64,000 nucleotides of DNA. Source: Hawksworthiomyces lignivorus (lineage: Eukaryota > Ascomycota > Sordariomycetes > Ophiostomatales > Ophiostomataceae). Below, one piece after another: positions 34,300 to 44,746 of this stretch (the first letter of the stretch is position 1; each line of letters starts with the position of its first letter). The stretch spans positions 558,001-622,000 of the forward strand of contig NTMA01000009.1 in the NCBI GenBank assembly GCA_002917075.1, written 5' to 3'. Under the pieces are notes generated by a model. That model did not search any database, was not told the DNA's origin, and saw only the letters and a program-made list of their open reading frames with translations. Made by a program: the position numbers and the translations under genes.

Positions 34300-36534
34300 T
34301 TAGTCTGTCGGTCCTCCAACCTCCTCCAGGAACTGGTAGTACCGCGCCGCCTTTGCCTTGCGCCAGCGCTTTCCATACATCAGAAGAGGAATGGCTGCAA
34401 TCATGGAAGCGAGAACACATAATCCAAAAAAGAAAAATGCCCACCCATAGCCAGCCGTGTTGATAAATGGCTGGACCGAGTAGGAGATGGCAAAATTCAC
34501 CATGGACGAGCACATGGCTAGAACAACGACTAGTTCGCCAGAGATCTTTACATACATGTCAGTAACATTCAGGTGCATGTGGGAAACGCGATGCATGTCC
34601 GATTATGGGTATATCTTACCCCTGGGAAGCTTTCCATGGCATAAGCTGTCGCGATGGCGCAGGCGCCGACCTGATGTGAAATCATTGCACAGATCGCAAT
34701 GGCGAGACCGATCCAGTGGATGCCTGTCTGGGCGCCCCAGCCGTACAGCATGTAGCCGAGGGCAGCGTAGACGAAGCACGGGACGAGCATCCACAGGCGC
34801 ATCTCGGGTTCCTTGACACCGCCGTTGCGGCGTGCCAAATAGACAACAACGTGGTCACTCATAACGCCCGTACCCCAGCCGATAAAGTTGCCGATGAGCG
34901 CAGCGAAGAAGACTAGACCCGTCGCCGTGGTGCTGAAATTGTAAGGCGGGTCTGTGAGGATCTCCGAAATGGTGTTGAAAGTGACGATGCCCGCTGTGCA
35001 GCCGAAGGCAAAGATAAAGCCGGCCTGTGCACTAAATCAGCAAGGTGTGGATGGGGGGGTCTATGAAATTGACACGCTCTCGCGCAGTACATACAATGAC
35101 AATGTTGGGAAATCCCCATAGGAAAAAGGGACGACGGAAATATTGCCAGAAAGTTGTTCTGTTTTGGGGATAGCGAACCCAGGGCTTTAGTGTCTGAACA
35201 TAGGTTCTTTTCGTAAAAGCAGCAATAAGATCATGGTTTCCAGGTGCTGGCTGATTAGAGGTAATTGCCGCCAAGTCTTTGTTGATATTGTCGCCATCGC
35301 TGGAAGACTTTCCGAGTGGTTTGTCTGGTTGCTCTACATCTTCCTTCCCTGCTGGTGGCTGAGGAATGGCTGGAATAACGCGAGAGTTAAACAGGAAACG
35401 AGGGAAGAGCGTTTCTTCAAACGAGAAAAATAGAAGAACAAAGACGCCAGCATCGATAATACCACATATGTACTGACTCCATCGCCAGCCAACAGTATCT
35501 GCGATGCTGCCACCAGTGATTAATCCCAAGCTAGTTTTGTATCTCACGTTAGTGTCTCAACGTTATATATGGATAGAAGTGTCTCTCTTTAGATGACTTA
35601 CATTGAGCCGAGCTGTTGACCAAATAGGTAAACAGAGAGCATGCGGCCGCGGTCGTGAACAAAGAACATGTCGAAGACCTATTTGTAATGGTCAGCCCCA
35701 AGGTGTGTCTCTTTAAAAGAAGGCATGGAACACATACAGAGAGCTGAATCACAGCCTGATACGCGGACGTACCAATACCGTTCAGGATCATGGCACCCAT
35801 CCACTGGCCCGTTCCGTTGAAGGACCCCAGCCATACGCCAGCGGCCATACAGATAAGTGTTGTCGTCAGGAACACGAACCTCCGGCCTATTATGTTGGCC
35901 AGCGGAATCCACCAAATATTAACGAATCCCTAACATAAAAAATGGACTTGTCAATATAACAAATTCTTGCTGCGTGTGAGAAACGAGAATAGAATCGGCT
36001 CTCTCACAAGAAGCAGATAATTCAGGGCACTACCGCCGTTCATGTTCGTTAGGGTGACACCCGTTTCGTCGCTCACAGTCGTCCATGCGGCTTGTCTGTG
36101 TTAGCCATGATGCCTAGACGCTTCCAGGATGTTGACATAGTCACCTCCGAGTGTGTTTTCTCCAAATGAGAAAGCGCAAGCATAAAGAGCGACGAGGAAG
36201 AGCTGGTAGTATTTTTTCCATCTTGGCCATGTCTGATAATCACTGTTAGAACACCGAAGTACATATGTCGCTATGCCTGCGCGCAAAACAGAAGGAGAAA
36301 AGATATAAATGAACTCACGAGAGGATCTCCGCCACACTCCGTAGGCTGAGGGATGAGAACAATGTCAGAGCTTCCAGACCCTGCATGGGAGGCGCTGACG
36401 TTGTGTTTCACTGCATTGTAGGAAGCCGGTCAGTAAACGCCGACTGTGTCTGGTCGCCACATCTCAAAGCACATACCGTCTACAAGCAGTTCCGTCCCCG
36501 GAATTCCGCGGTCATCGGCGTAGTCGATATCCAT
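34300..36534 (-). CDS. MFS transporter, HOL1/DHA-like
   Basis: Nine exons (36477-36534, 36319-36410, 36145-36232, 36008-36090, 35738-35929, 35602-35678, 35095-35530, 34620-35024, 34300-34545) with consistent phases give 558 aa. After a short acidic N-terminus, DPLTWPRWKKYYQLFLVALY starts the first span. Other marks are GENTLGAAWTTVSDETGVT, the loop motif NIIGRRFVFL, GIGTSAYQAVIQL, HDRGRMLSVYLFGQQLGS, and a charged central loop of about 110 residues between the two halves (KEDVEQPDKPLGKSSSDGDN). The second half has GLVFFAALIGNFIGWGTGVMSD. Twelve spans are expected. HOL1-type proteins import or export cations, polyamines and related amines; the substrate here is unknown. It lies 0.6 kb from the regulator and oxidase at 37-41 kb and may serve them. 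Confidence 0.88.
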
Positions 36535-37156
36535 GGCAGCAATCTATGGGTTTCTTCGTGGTGTTTTCGGTGGAATGGAAAGGCCATTGATGGCATGAGC
36601 GAAACGATAGCCTCACGCGAGGAGGTTATATACGTCTTGAACTCTTGACGATGTACAGGTTCTACTAGTTCAGTTATCCTATAGGACGACTACGAGCAGA
36701 TGCAAGAATGGCTAGCAAGATAAGGCACAAGACAGCGCTCGTTGGAGGTTTTGCCTGCCGTATGCCGACTATGTGCGGGGAGATCGACAACGTGGAGGGT
36801 GGACCGGGGGTCGTTGGAAGGTCCAGCCGAAAGCTTTATCTTTACCTCACATGCGCTTGTTACAGTTTGTCACTAAATAAGAGTTTAGAGTGGGTCAAAA
36901 TTTACTTTACCCGAACCCCTTCCTAAGTCTGGTGCAATTCTTCGGTGCCCATAGAAAGATATGGAATGGTGAACAATGTATCTTTCATGCACTTATACTA
37001 AAAAATATGCTAGTAGTACATCGTAATCAGTCTTGCTTTCTGTCCCCGGGGATCGGTGTGGAGTCTGACGCCCAAGGTCGCTACCAGGGACCAAAATGTG
37101 GCGGAAATAGCCGGGAATCTTTTGTATTGTTATCGTTTTCCAGGACTCCTGCACTA
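36535..37156. other. Intergenic region
   Basis: About 620 bases: promoter of the MFS gene on the left and the 3' flank of the regulator on the right. No feature recognised. Confidence 0.45.
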
Positions 37157-38992
37157 CTACGCGAGACTGATATTGGAGCTAAACGGACCAACGAAAACGC
37201 TCCAGTCGTTCGCGCCATCTGGCAAATGGCGAGGCTCGTCACTTTCCAGCGCCATGTCCCGCATCCTCCAGACCTTTTCTATGACCGCCTTGGTCCTCGA
37301 TATATTCGATAGCGAAGATCTCGTCATAGCTTCTAGCATCTCCAAGACAAGCCGCCGCCCAGACACCAGTGGGTCTGCCATCTCTTGGCGCTGGAACAGC
37401 TGGTTGTCTAGCGGATCTAGCTCCACGGCTGCTACAAAGATGGGAAATATAAGACCAGCTGTCAGCCCGCTGTCCACCAGCCCGGCTGCACCTTCCAGAA
37501 TCTCTCTGGCTAGTGCCGACACGAGGGGCGTAGAGGGCGAGGCGTCATAGAGCACACAATAGTGGTACAGGACAACAGCCTTTCGCTTGAGCTCCGCTGA
37601 CTGGACCAGAGACGCGTCGGCTGGACCTTCTTGGCCGCCTTCGCCAGCCTCTTCCTGCTTGAGCAAATCAAGCTCCTGCTCTAGCGCAGCCGCATCCCCC
37701 TCAAAATCTGGGACTGATATGGCCCGTCGCGCCTTTAAGCGGCTTAGGTCCGTTATGCGGCACAAGACCCGCACCAGCGCCGTGCTGCACCCCATCCATG
37801 AGTCAATGTCCGAAGGCGTAGAAGACTGCTGGCTGTTCGCGCTTGCTTCATCCCAGTATTCCTGCCCAAACAAGGGCACATTCTCGCAGGCTGCCCGGCT
37901 GATGACGTCTTGAAATGCGAAAAATCGCTCCGTAAAAGTCGTAAGGTCGCCGAGATGGTTCTCGCCGTAGTCTCGGCCTGCTCCGTTCGGCTGGACCTGC
38001 CTGCTTCTTCTTATAATGTCCTGACTAGCGCGCAGATGAATCACCCAGCGGTGGTCACAGTTGTCGACAATTTCGTAGAGACACAGAAACATCATCATGA
38101 CCAAGATCTGCGCATCCCACGAGCCGTCTGGACCGTCTGCCAGATTTGCCAACCTCCGGCGAAGAGAGCGGATGACTCCATCCCTGAGCGTCATGGCGGT
38201 CTTGCACCACGCTGGATCTGCATCCGTCACGCCGCGATGCCGCGCAGAGAGCGCCATGACTGCGCGTTGTAGGTCTTCATGGCCAGGAATGTTGAGGACA
38301 GGGACGACCAGCTGCGCTAAAGGTGATGGAGAGAGGCGTGACGGCGTTGTAAGAGGGCATAGACGCATCAGATAGTATTCAAAGAGGCTAGGGTCGATAC
38401 TGTGTAAGGTTGGATAGGGTGACACAGAGTATAGTAAAGACGGAGAGGGAGATGGTGATAAGGTTAGGTGCATTTGGCTAGACGGGCTCAATGGACTGAG
38501 CAGCACCGAGCTTGATTGGGAAACTAGTGTTGTGCATGGAGACCCAGGTGCCATGCTTGGGCTGCTAGCCACAAGAGGAACAACGGATAGCGCGTCGGAA
38601 TGGCGGCGCTCATGTTCCTTTTTGTCCTGCCGCGGTGTCTTGGCGTGGTCGAATTCCCAGTAGAGCGTGTTGATGAAATGATGGGCTCGCACCAGCGGGA
38701 GAACGCACCATTCTGCTTCTTCTAGAGAGAGAAAAGGCGATGGCGAAGGCGAGCTTGTCTTTCGACTCTGCTTAGCCCACCGGCCCTGCCTGCCAAATGC
38801 CAGACCCCGGCTCACAAACTCCTGTTCCCACTTCAGCTGCACACCATTCTTGCAGACTAGGCCGCGCTGAACACAATTCCGACAGCGTGGCTGCTCTTCG
38901 CTACATTTGACGTGTCGCTCTCTGCACGTCAAACAGCCTGTGCGAACGCGTCGTTGGCTGCTGGCCTGCTCCGACCGTCGGCGGCGCGGCAT
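37157..38992 (-). CDS. Zn(II)2Cys6 transcription factor, divergent from the amadoriase gene
   Basis: A single exon of 611 aa. The binuclear zinc cluster is at residues 20-47 (CLTCRERHVKC, then CRNCVQRGLVC) after an Arg-rich start. The linker 80-205 is Ser/Pro-rich. The regulatory domain begins about YEYYLMRLCPLTT-like (LFEYYLMRLCPLTTPS) and includes ILVMMMFLCLYEIVDNCDHRWVIHL, CRITDLSRLKARRA and GLIFPIFVAAVELDPLD, which is the second fungal-specific domain type. The start at 38992 puts the cluster at the N-terminus; an open frame 40 codons longer exists but is hydrophobic and unlike the family. The gene is divergent from the fructosyl amino acid oxidase with a 688-base shared promoter, so it is a likely regulator of that gene (inference). 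Confidence 0.9.
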   Translation of the reverse strand: MPRRRRSEQASSQRRVRTGCLTCRERHVKCSEEQPRCRNCVQRGLVCKNGVQLKWEQEFVSRGLAFGRQGRWAKQSRKTSSPSPSPFLSLEEAEWCVLPLVRAHHFINTLYWEFDHAKTPRQDKKEHERRHSDALSVVPLVASSPSMAPGSPCTTLVSQSSSVLLSPLSPSSQMHLTLSPSPSPSLLYSVSPYPTLHSIDPSLFEYYLMRLCPLTTPSRLSPSPLAQLVVPVLNIPGHEDLQRAVMALSARHRGVTDADPAWCKTAMTLRDGVIRSLRRRLANLADGPDGSWDAQILVMMMFLCLYEIVDNCDHRWVIHLRASQDIIRRSRQVQPNGAGRDYGENHLGDLTTFTERFFAFQDVISRAACENVPLFGQEYWDEASANSQQSSTPSDIDSWMGCSTALVRVLCRITDLSRLKARRAISVPDFEGDAAALEQELDLLKQEEAGEGGQEGPADASLVQSAELKRKAVVLYHYCVLYDASPSTPLVSALAREILEGAAGLVDSGLTAGLIFPIFVAAVELDPLDNQLFQRQEMADPLVSGRRLVLEMLEAMTRSSLSNISRTKAVIEKVWRMRDMALESDEPRHLPDGANDWSVFVGPFSSNISLA

Positions 38993-39680
38993 ATCGGCTT
39001 GGGTTTGATAGTGGGTCAGACGGGAGATTGTGCAAGAGGGAGGTAATTGGGGATGATAGACAACGGCCAAAAGAAAAGAACATGAGAACAATGCCAAATA
39101 AGCTGACCTCAAACGGGGTCAATGTGCATTGGATTCTGGCCGTTGGCGCTCCAGAAAGATTTGAAATTGAAACTGGGAACGAAAGCGACCGAAGCTAGAT
39201 TGTGTTGCAAGGATGTGTGGAGTGCTTCCTCCAACAGCCAACTTGTGGCCGCTATCAACACTGACAAGAGTCCCCATAGGATAAGACAGTGACGCTAATC
39301 AACTGATTGAATCATGATTGCCGGATAAGTGCGTACTCATACGCAGGTTGTGGTGAGAGCGTGGGTCCATCGACAAGAGGGGAAATAGGATGGAGACAAC
39401 CTTTAGCGGCAGCGAGATCTCAAAGGGGTAAAGTCGTGTTCGGCAGGACCTTCCAATGACCCCTCAGTCTGGAACAGCTCTGTAGATGGTGCATTGAGAG
39501 ACTTGGGGACTCAAGATTGGAGATCGTGCTTATATTTATCAGCGAGAGCTACCAGCCAATTTTGGGTGTAGTGGAATCGAGTGATTTGGAGGTCTATCGA
39601 CTCCCAGCCCAATCTTCCATCTTGGCCATATCGCTCATACGTGGCACTCGCTCACTATCTCTGTTGAACCTTTGTCCAAA
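38993..39680. promoter_or_regulatory. Shared promoter of regulator and amadoriase, with GATA sites
   Basis: GATAAG occurs at 39280 and 39324 in the same orientation, 44 bp apart, with one GATAG (CTATC on plus) at 39252. These match the sites of nitrogen-regulatory GATA factors. The spacing and location between divergent genes suggest joint control; function not shown. Confidence 0.5.
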
Positions 39681-41009
39681 ATGACCACGGAGCTGGGTAA
39701 AAAATCAAAGATACTCATCGTTGGAGGTGGAACATGGGGCTGTAGCACCGCTCTCCACCTCGCCCGCCGGGGATATACCAACGTGACCGTACTCGATGCG
39801 CACCCCATTCCGTCTCCCATCTCCGCCGGAAATGACGTGAACAAGATTGTCGAGCAGGGATCGTTCAGCGAGGGAGACGATGAAGCCGCCGTTGCACAGG
39901 CCCTGCTCCATGCGGCAGCCGATGGCTGGAACAACGACCCGGTCTTCAAGCCTTATTACCACGACACAGGATACATTGTGGCTGGGTCATCACCAGAGTC
40001 CATCGCACACCTCGAGGAGCGTGAGATTCGCCACTATGATCCATCGACCTTCCAGAGGCTGAAAACTGCCGAAGACTTTCGCAAGACCATGCCAGCAGGT
40101 GTTCTGCAGGGAGACTTTCCTGGCTGGGAGGGCTTCTACATGACCTCCGGCGCTGGGTGGGTGCATGCCCGGAAGGCCCTCGTTTCTGCTTATACTGAAG
40201 CCAAGCGGCTGGGCGTCACTTTTATTACGGGCGCCCCAGAGGGACAAGTCGACAGCTTGCTGCACCAGGAGGCGGTAGGTGGCAGCAAAGACGTCAAGGG
40301 TGCCAAGACGGCGGACGGCAAGGAGCATCTTGCCGACCGCACCATCCTCGCGGCCGGCGCCTCGTCACCGCAGTTCCTCGACTTCGAAAACCAGCTCCGC
40401 GCGACCGCTTGGACCCTGGGCCACATCGCCATGAACGAAGAAGAGACCAAGCTCTTCAAGAACCTGCCCGTGCTGTTTAACATCGAAAAGGGCTTCTTCA
40501 TGGAGCCAGACGAGGACAAGCACGAGCTCAAGATGTGCGACGAGCACCCAGGCTACTGCAACTGGGTCCGGCAGCCAGGCGCCGAGCTGCCCATGTCTGT
40601 CCCAATAAACAAGAACGCGATCCCGGCGGCGTCTGAAAAGCGCCTCCGCGGCTTCTTGAAGGACGTCATGCCCCAGCTTGCCGATCGGCCACTTTGCTTC
40701 GCCCGTCTCTGCTGGTGCGTCGACACGCCTAACCGCGCGTTCTTGATTACTTACCACCCAACTTACCCGTCTCTCGTCGTCGCGACGGGCGACTCAGGCC
40801 ATGGATTTATGCACATCCCGTCCATCGGCGGATTCATATCCGACTGTCTTGAGGGCAATCTAGCGCCGAGATTTGCCAAGTCATGGAGATGGCGGCCAGA
40901 GACCGCTCGTGAATTCTGGGGCGATGACAGACTGAACCGCTTCGGAGCTGGCAACAAGATGCTAGACTTGAAGGAAACAGAGACGGAGGGATGGTCAAAG
41001 ATAGGATAA
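39681..41009 (+). CDS. Fructosyl amino acid oxidase (amadoriase)
   Basis: A single exon of 442 aa. The FAD-binding loop LIVGGGTWGCSTALHLARRG spans 12-31, followed by TNVTVLDAHPIPSPISAGND, the hallmark of fungal amadoriases. GWVHARKAL and the late motif with Cys346 (LCWCVDTPNRAFLITYHP) fit the sarcosine-oxidase-like fold; Cys346 is at the place where FAD is covalently held. GDSGHGFMHIPSIGG closes the FAD site. The enzyme oxidises the C-N bond of fructosyl amino acids (Amadori products of sugar-amine glycation), releasing glucosone, the amino acid and hydrogen peroxide. Relatives often end in a peroxisomal SKL/AKL signal; here the end is WSKIG, so peroxisomal import through PTS1 is not expected. 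The ATG at 39681 fits the usual N-terminus. Confidence 0.92.
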   Translation: MTTELGKKSKILIVGGGTWGCSTALHLARRGYTNVTVLDAHPIPSPISAGNDVNKIVEQGSFSEGDDEAAVAQALLHAAADGWNNDPVFKPYYHDTGYIVAGSSPESIAHLEEREIRHYDPSTFQRLKTAEDFRKTMPAGVLQGDFPGWEGFYMTSGAGWVHARKALVSAYTEAKRLGVTFITGAPEGQVDSLLHQEAVGGSKDVKGAKTADGKEHLADRTILAAGASSPQFLDFENQLRATAWTLGHIAMNEEETKLFKNLPVLFNIEKGFFMEPDEDKHELKMCDEHPGYCNWVRQPGAELPMSVPINKNAIPAASEKRLRGFLKDVMPQLADRPLCFARLCWCVDTPNRAFLITYHPTYPSLVVATGDSGHGFMHIPSIGGFISDCLEGNLAPRFAKSWRWRPETAREFWGDDRLNRFGAGNKMLDLKETETEGWSKIG

Positions 41010-41334
41010 ATTAAGATAACCAGAAAAAAAAAGAATAAAATGAAAGTCGCCTTGCAAGGACATAATTTCAGGTCACGATAGCATGCAATAACTCCCTCTT
41101 TCTGTGGCAGATTTATGAAGCATCAAAGTAAAATCTTATGTCAAGGCTTGCATCCGTCTTCCAGCAAGTACTTGTCGTCTGTTCAAAGCATTTGATTATG
41201 ATTTGATGTGTTTTTTTTTTATTTCCCGTTGTATTCTCCTTTGGTCTATGCCGAAAAAAGCCTATTCTTACAGACATGTACATAAATCTTTACTTTTTTT
41301 GCATTACTCTTCCATCAATCCTGCCGTTCCCCCT
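41010..41334. other. Convergent 3' region
   Basis: 325 bases between the convergent ends of the oxidase and HEM14. AT-rich, with a T-run at 41211-41220; no gene. Confidence 0.5.
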
Positions 41335-43914
41335 TCATCGACTCTGCTTGTCCTTTTCCAGTCTCCTGACCCCTGTCCGGAGACTCCACTTGTGGTGCTC
41401 TTCGTCGTAGGCGGTGAGGTTGCCGAAGCGCAGCGGCAGGTCGCGGTAGGGCACGGGCAGGACCTTGTCGGCGGCCGGGTTGGCGAAGCGGCCCAGTCCC
41501 GTGTCGCTGACGTGGTCCATGGCGGACTCGCTGTGGGGTCCGCCGGGCGGGCGCTGGTAGCCGCGGCCGGCGACGCGCAGGGCGACGTCGTAGGCGGAGC
41601 GCACGGAGGGCAGGACGCCCGGGCCGACGGCGGTGAAGCTGCCGCCGGCGACGGCGAGGCGGCCGCCAAAGGCGGTAAGCAGCTCGAGGTGGGTCTGGGC
41701 CATGCGGGCGGCGTGGCCGACGTAGTGCTGGGGGATGCACTCGCGGCAGAGCTTGACGCGCGTGGCGACGGGGCGCGCGTCGTCGGGGATGGTGCCGAGG
41801 TGGCGGCGCACGACGGCCTCGGCCATGGCGACGGCCTGGTCGGCGGTGGGGAAGTCGTCCGGGTAGGCGTAGCTGTCCCAGTAGTGGCCGCCGAGCATGA
41901 CCGTAAACGTGGTGCCGGCAGGGGCGGGGGCGGCGGCGGCGGGAACGGCATCGTCGTCGACATCTTCGACGACATCTGCGGCGGCAGCGTCCGAGGCGGC
42001 GTCAGCCCCATCAGCCGCCGCAGCTTCCGTAGAGCTGCCCTCGTGCAGCGGCCCGCGCAAGGGCCCCCGCAACTCGTAGGGCCGCAGCGGCTCCATGGCG
42101 CGCTCGCGGTCCGAGTCGAAGATGACGCCCAGGGCGCCCTCCGGGTTCGCGGCGAAGGGCACCGTCTGCGGAATCAGGTAGCCGAAGCCGTCGTAGGGCC
42201 GGTTCAGCCCCGTCTCCGCGTAGTGCAGGTTGACCACCTGGATGGTGACGGCGTGCGCGTCGCGCAGCGACGGCAGAAGCTCTGCGGCCTTGCCGCTGTC
42301 ACCGCTGTCGCCACCGCCGCCGCCGCTGCTGGTTACCCGGTACAGTGCTGGGCTGGCTAGCGTGGAGACGACGCGGTCAAAGACGTCGCGCGTCGTCTTC
42401 ACCGCTGCACCTGCCTTCCCTGAGGCGGCAGTGGTGGTGGTGGTGGTGGTGACCTCGACCTTGTCGGCCGCGCGGTCGTACCGCAGCGCCGTCACGGGCG
42501 CGTCCGCGCGGATGGTCACGTTGGGCCGGCGCCGCAGGTCTGCGGCCAGCGCGTCCGTCAGCGTGCCGAAGCCGTCGGCGAAGCCAAACGCCGTCCAGCG
42601 CGGGCTGGCCAGCGCCAGCCGCAAGAAACCGCGCACGGCGTCGGCGCCCCGCGCGCGCGCCCGCTCCGTCAGGTCGACCAGCAGGTCAATGTCGCTGCGC
42701 TGCGCCAGCTCGCACTTGCTCACCTGGAACTGTTGGCTCAGCAGGTACATCTGCTCGGCCGAGCTGTCCTCATTCTGGCCCGGGGCGCTGCCCTGCTGCT
42801 GCTGCGCCGCCGCGCCCGCGCCAGCCGGCGGGGCTGTGGACTCGCCGCGCGCCCGCGCCTGTGCCCGCGCCAGCTCGCTCGCCAGCTGCGCTTGGCGCGC
42901 GCGCCGCTCGTAGTCGGCCAGCACGGGCGCCACAGCCTCGCGCAGCCAGTTGCGCCGGAACGGCGAGCTGGCCACGCTCAGCTTCCACACGTCGCCACCG
43001 TAGATGCCGTGCATCACGGCCGACAGCAGGTTGTCCACGAGCTCGCGGCGCCCACCCATGCGCCGCGCATAAAACGCGCCCACCGAGTCGTCCGGTGGCA
43101 GCCACCCCGGCGATGCGCGGGCTGCTTCGACGCGCCGTTGGCGGTCCTCGTTGCTAGCTCGTGACGGCAACAAAAAGTGGTAGGCCGACGGAAAGAGCCC
43201 GCTGAACACAGGCTCGGTCATGAGGCGCACGCCAAAGCGGTACAGATGTGCGAGAGACGAGAAGATGCCCGCAACCAGGCGCGGCAGACCCCGCAGGTGG
43301 CGGCGGCGCGCTCGGCTGGCCTCGGTGCCTTCGTCTACCAGTGACACGTTGACGAGGTGGTCCGGGTAGTAGACGTACTGGGCGGACTTGAAACGGCTAA
43401 CACGGAGCTTCTCAGATAGGCCTAGCTCATCAACCAGCTGCAGCAGCAGGAGGTCGTCGTAGCGAGCCGTGTTGCGCTGGGGCGCCACCATGCGGGCACC
43501 CGCCTCAAGGACGACGCCGTCGCTGCCGGCAGCGCCGGACCCGCTGCTACTGTCGCCCTTGGCACCGTCACCCGAGATGGGTACATCTTTGCTGTCGATC
43601 CATCCACCTACACGTGAGCTTCCCTCGTACAACGTGATGCGTGACGTCGACGGCAATAGCTGAGCCAGGTAGTGTGCTGTGGCGAGTCCGGTAAGACCCC
43701 CGCCTATGACAGCTACGTCTTTGGGCGGCGGGGAAGAGGAGGAAAATGAGGTATCACTGCTGGTGCTGGCAGATGAGAAGCGGCGCACGGAGAAAGCAGC
43801 AGCCAGACAGCAGGGGTGAGAATGCCATGCCGTCCTCCGCAGCTGCCCGGGCTGTTGCCGAATGAGAGCCGAAGCCGCGGCAGCGCCTCGCGTGGCGGCA
43901 CGCGTCGGAGGCAT
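41335..43914 (-). CDS. HEM14: Protoporphyrinogen oxidase, mitochondrial
   Basis: A single exon of 859 aa. Residues 1-50 are Arg/Ala/Ser-rich without acidic residues, as expected for a mitochondrial import sequence. The FAD loop is DVAVIGGGLTGLATAHYLAQ (66-85), followed by LYEGSSRVGGW and an RMVAPQRNTARYDDLLLLQLVDELGL segment. MHGIYGGDVWKLSV, ASPRWTAFGFADGFGTL and the C-terminal VAGGSFTAVGPGVLPSVRSAYDVA are diagnostic. The enzyme oxidises protoporphyrinogen IX to protoporphyrin IX at the inner membrane in haem synthesis. It is longer than the 540-600 aa usual in fungi because of Ala/Gln-rich and acidic Ala-rich inserts (about 355-395 and 620-670). High GC content and lack of introns set it apart from the accessory genes. 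The start fits the transit peptide. Confidence 0.93.
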   Translation of the reverse strand: MPPTRAATRGAAAASALIRQQPGQLRRTAWHSHPCCLAAAFSVRRFSSASTSSDTSFSSSSPPPKDVAVIGGGLTGLATAHYLAQLLPSTSRITLYEGSSRVGGWIDSKDVPISGDGAKGDSSSGSGAAGSDGVVLEAGARMVAPQRNTARYDDLLLLQLVDELGLSEKLRVSRFKSAQYVYYPDHLVNVSLVDEGTEASRARRRHLRGLPRLVAGIFSSLAHLYRFGVRLMTEPVFSGLFPSAYHFLLPSRASNEDRQRRVEAARASPGWLPPDDSVGAFYARRMGGRRELVDNLLSAVMHGIYGGDVWKLSVASSPFRRNWLREAVAPVLADYERRARQAQLASELARAQARARGESTAPPAGAGAAAQQQQGSAPGQNEDSSAEQMYLLSQQFQVSKCELAQRSDIDLLVDLTERARARGADAVRGFLRLALASPRWTAFGFADGFGTLTDALAADLRRRPNVTIRADAPVTALRYDRAADKVEVTTTTTTTAASGKAGAAVKTTRDVFDRVVSTLASPALYRVTSSGGGGGDSGDSGKAAELLPSLRDAHAVTIQVVNLHYAETGLNRPYDGFGYLIPQTVPFAANPEGALGVIFDSDRERAMEPLRPYELRGPLRGPLHEGSSTEAAAADGADAASDAAAADVVEDVDDDAVPAAAAPAPAGTTFTVMLGGHYWDSYAYPDDFPTADQAVAMAEAVVRRHLGTIPDDARPVATRVKLCRECIPQHYVGHAARMAQTHLELLTAFGGRLAVAGGSFTAVGPGVLPSVRSAYDVALRVAGRGYQRPPGGPHSESAMDHVSDTGLGRFANPAADKVLPVPYRDLPLRFGNLTAYDEEHHKWSLRTGVRRLEKDKQSR

Positions 43915-44746
43915 TGCAGCTGGTAGCTTAGGCTTGTTTCGCTAAGGACCTCGATCCACAAACCATCGTACAGTAATTGACATAAAGTTGTAGCTTGTCT
44001 CCAATTGAGCAGAGTGAAGTCGTCTGGGTTTAGGTGATATGAAGGAAGCTTTCGAGGATGAGGTGATAATGCGGAAAAAAAAGATGGAGAACAGCTCTAC
44101 GCAGGCGGGACGATGTGGTTTGCTGGCGGGTCTGGCAGTGGGGCAAAACGGTATTTGGGGAGAGCCGACACCTTAAACTCTCCACTATTATTTTTAAACA
44201 CTATGGAGCATATTTTCGTTGAGCCGTGAAACAATCGCATCGAACGACTTTCTCTCCCCCAATTTACAAATACGAGTACGAACGACTTTTACCCATGGGG
44301 GCTTGAGCCTCGTCCAGTTTTTTTTTAATACGTCTCTAAATTTCTAGCCTCGTTTTCTTTCTTTTATCGCGTACAGGGTATTTCTTTTCCTCTTTCCTCT
44401 TCCCTCTCTCGTCAAAAAAAAAAGATGTGCTCGACCTCCATTCAGACCCAACATAAATAGTGAAATACATGAAGATAAGTGTAGTATTAAAAAAAGTTTC
44501 GATGCGAGAAGTTGGGGTAAAATAAAATACGGAAAAAGAAAATTGAGTGAAGGTAAACGCAAACATGAGAGAACTCGCATCCGCTGTCTCGCTATGCAAA
44601 TGGCGGGGGCATGAAAGGTAGAAGGGAACAACAAAGGAAAAGAAAAAGCCATGCCGTGAGGCAGCATGCATCATGAGTCGAAAGCCGGAACAACCAAACA
44701 AAAAACTCGTGTTCGCACATATCTCTTACATCTTCAAACAGATCAA
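43915..44746. other. Intergenic upstream of HEM14
   Basis: About 830 bases with homopolymer T and A runs (44319-44327, 44415-44424); promoter of HEM14 and the 3' flank of the disordered protein gene. No gene supported. Confidence 0.45.

Noticed and set aside
41203..43164. Several long open frames on both strands across HEM14
   Set aside because: High GC content suppresses stops in all frames; only the 859-aa frame has recognisable motifs.
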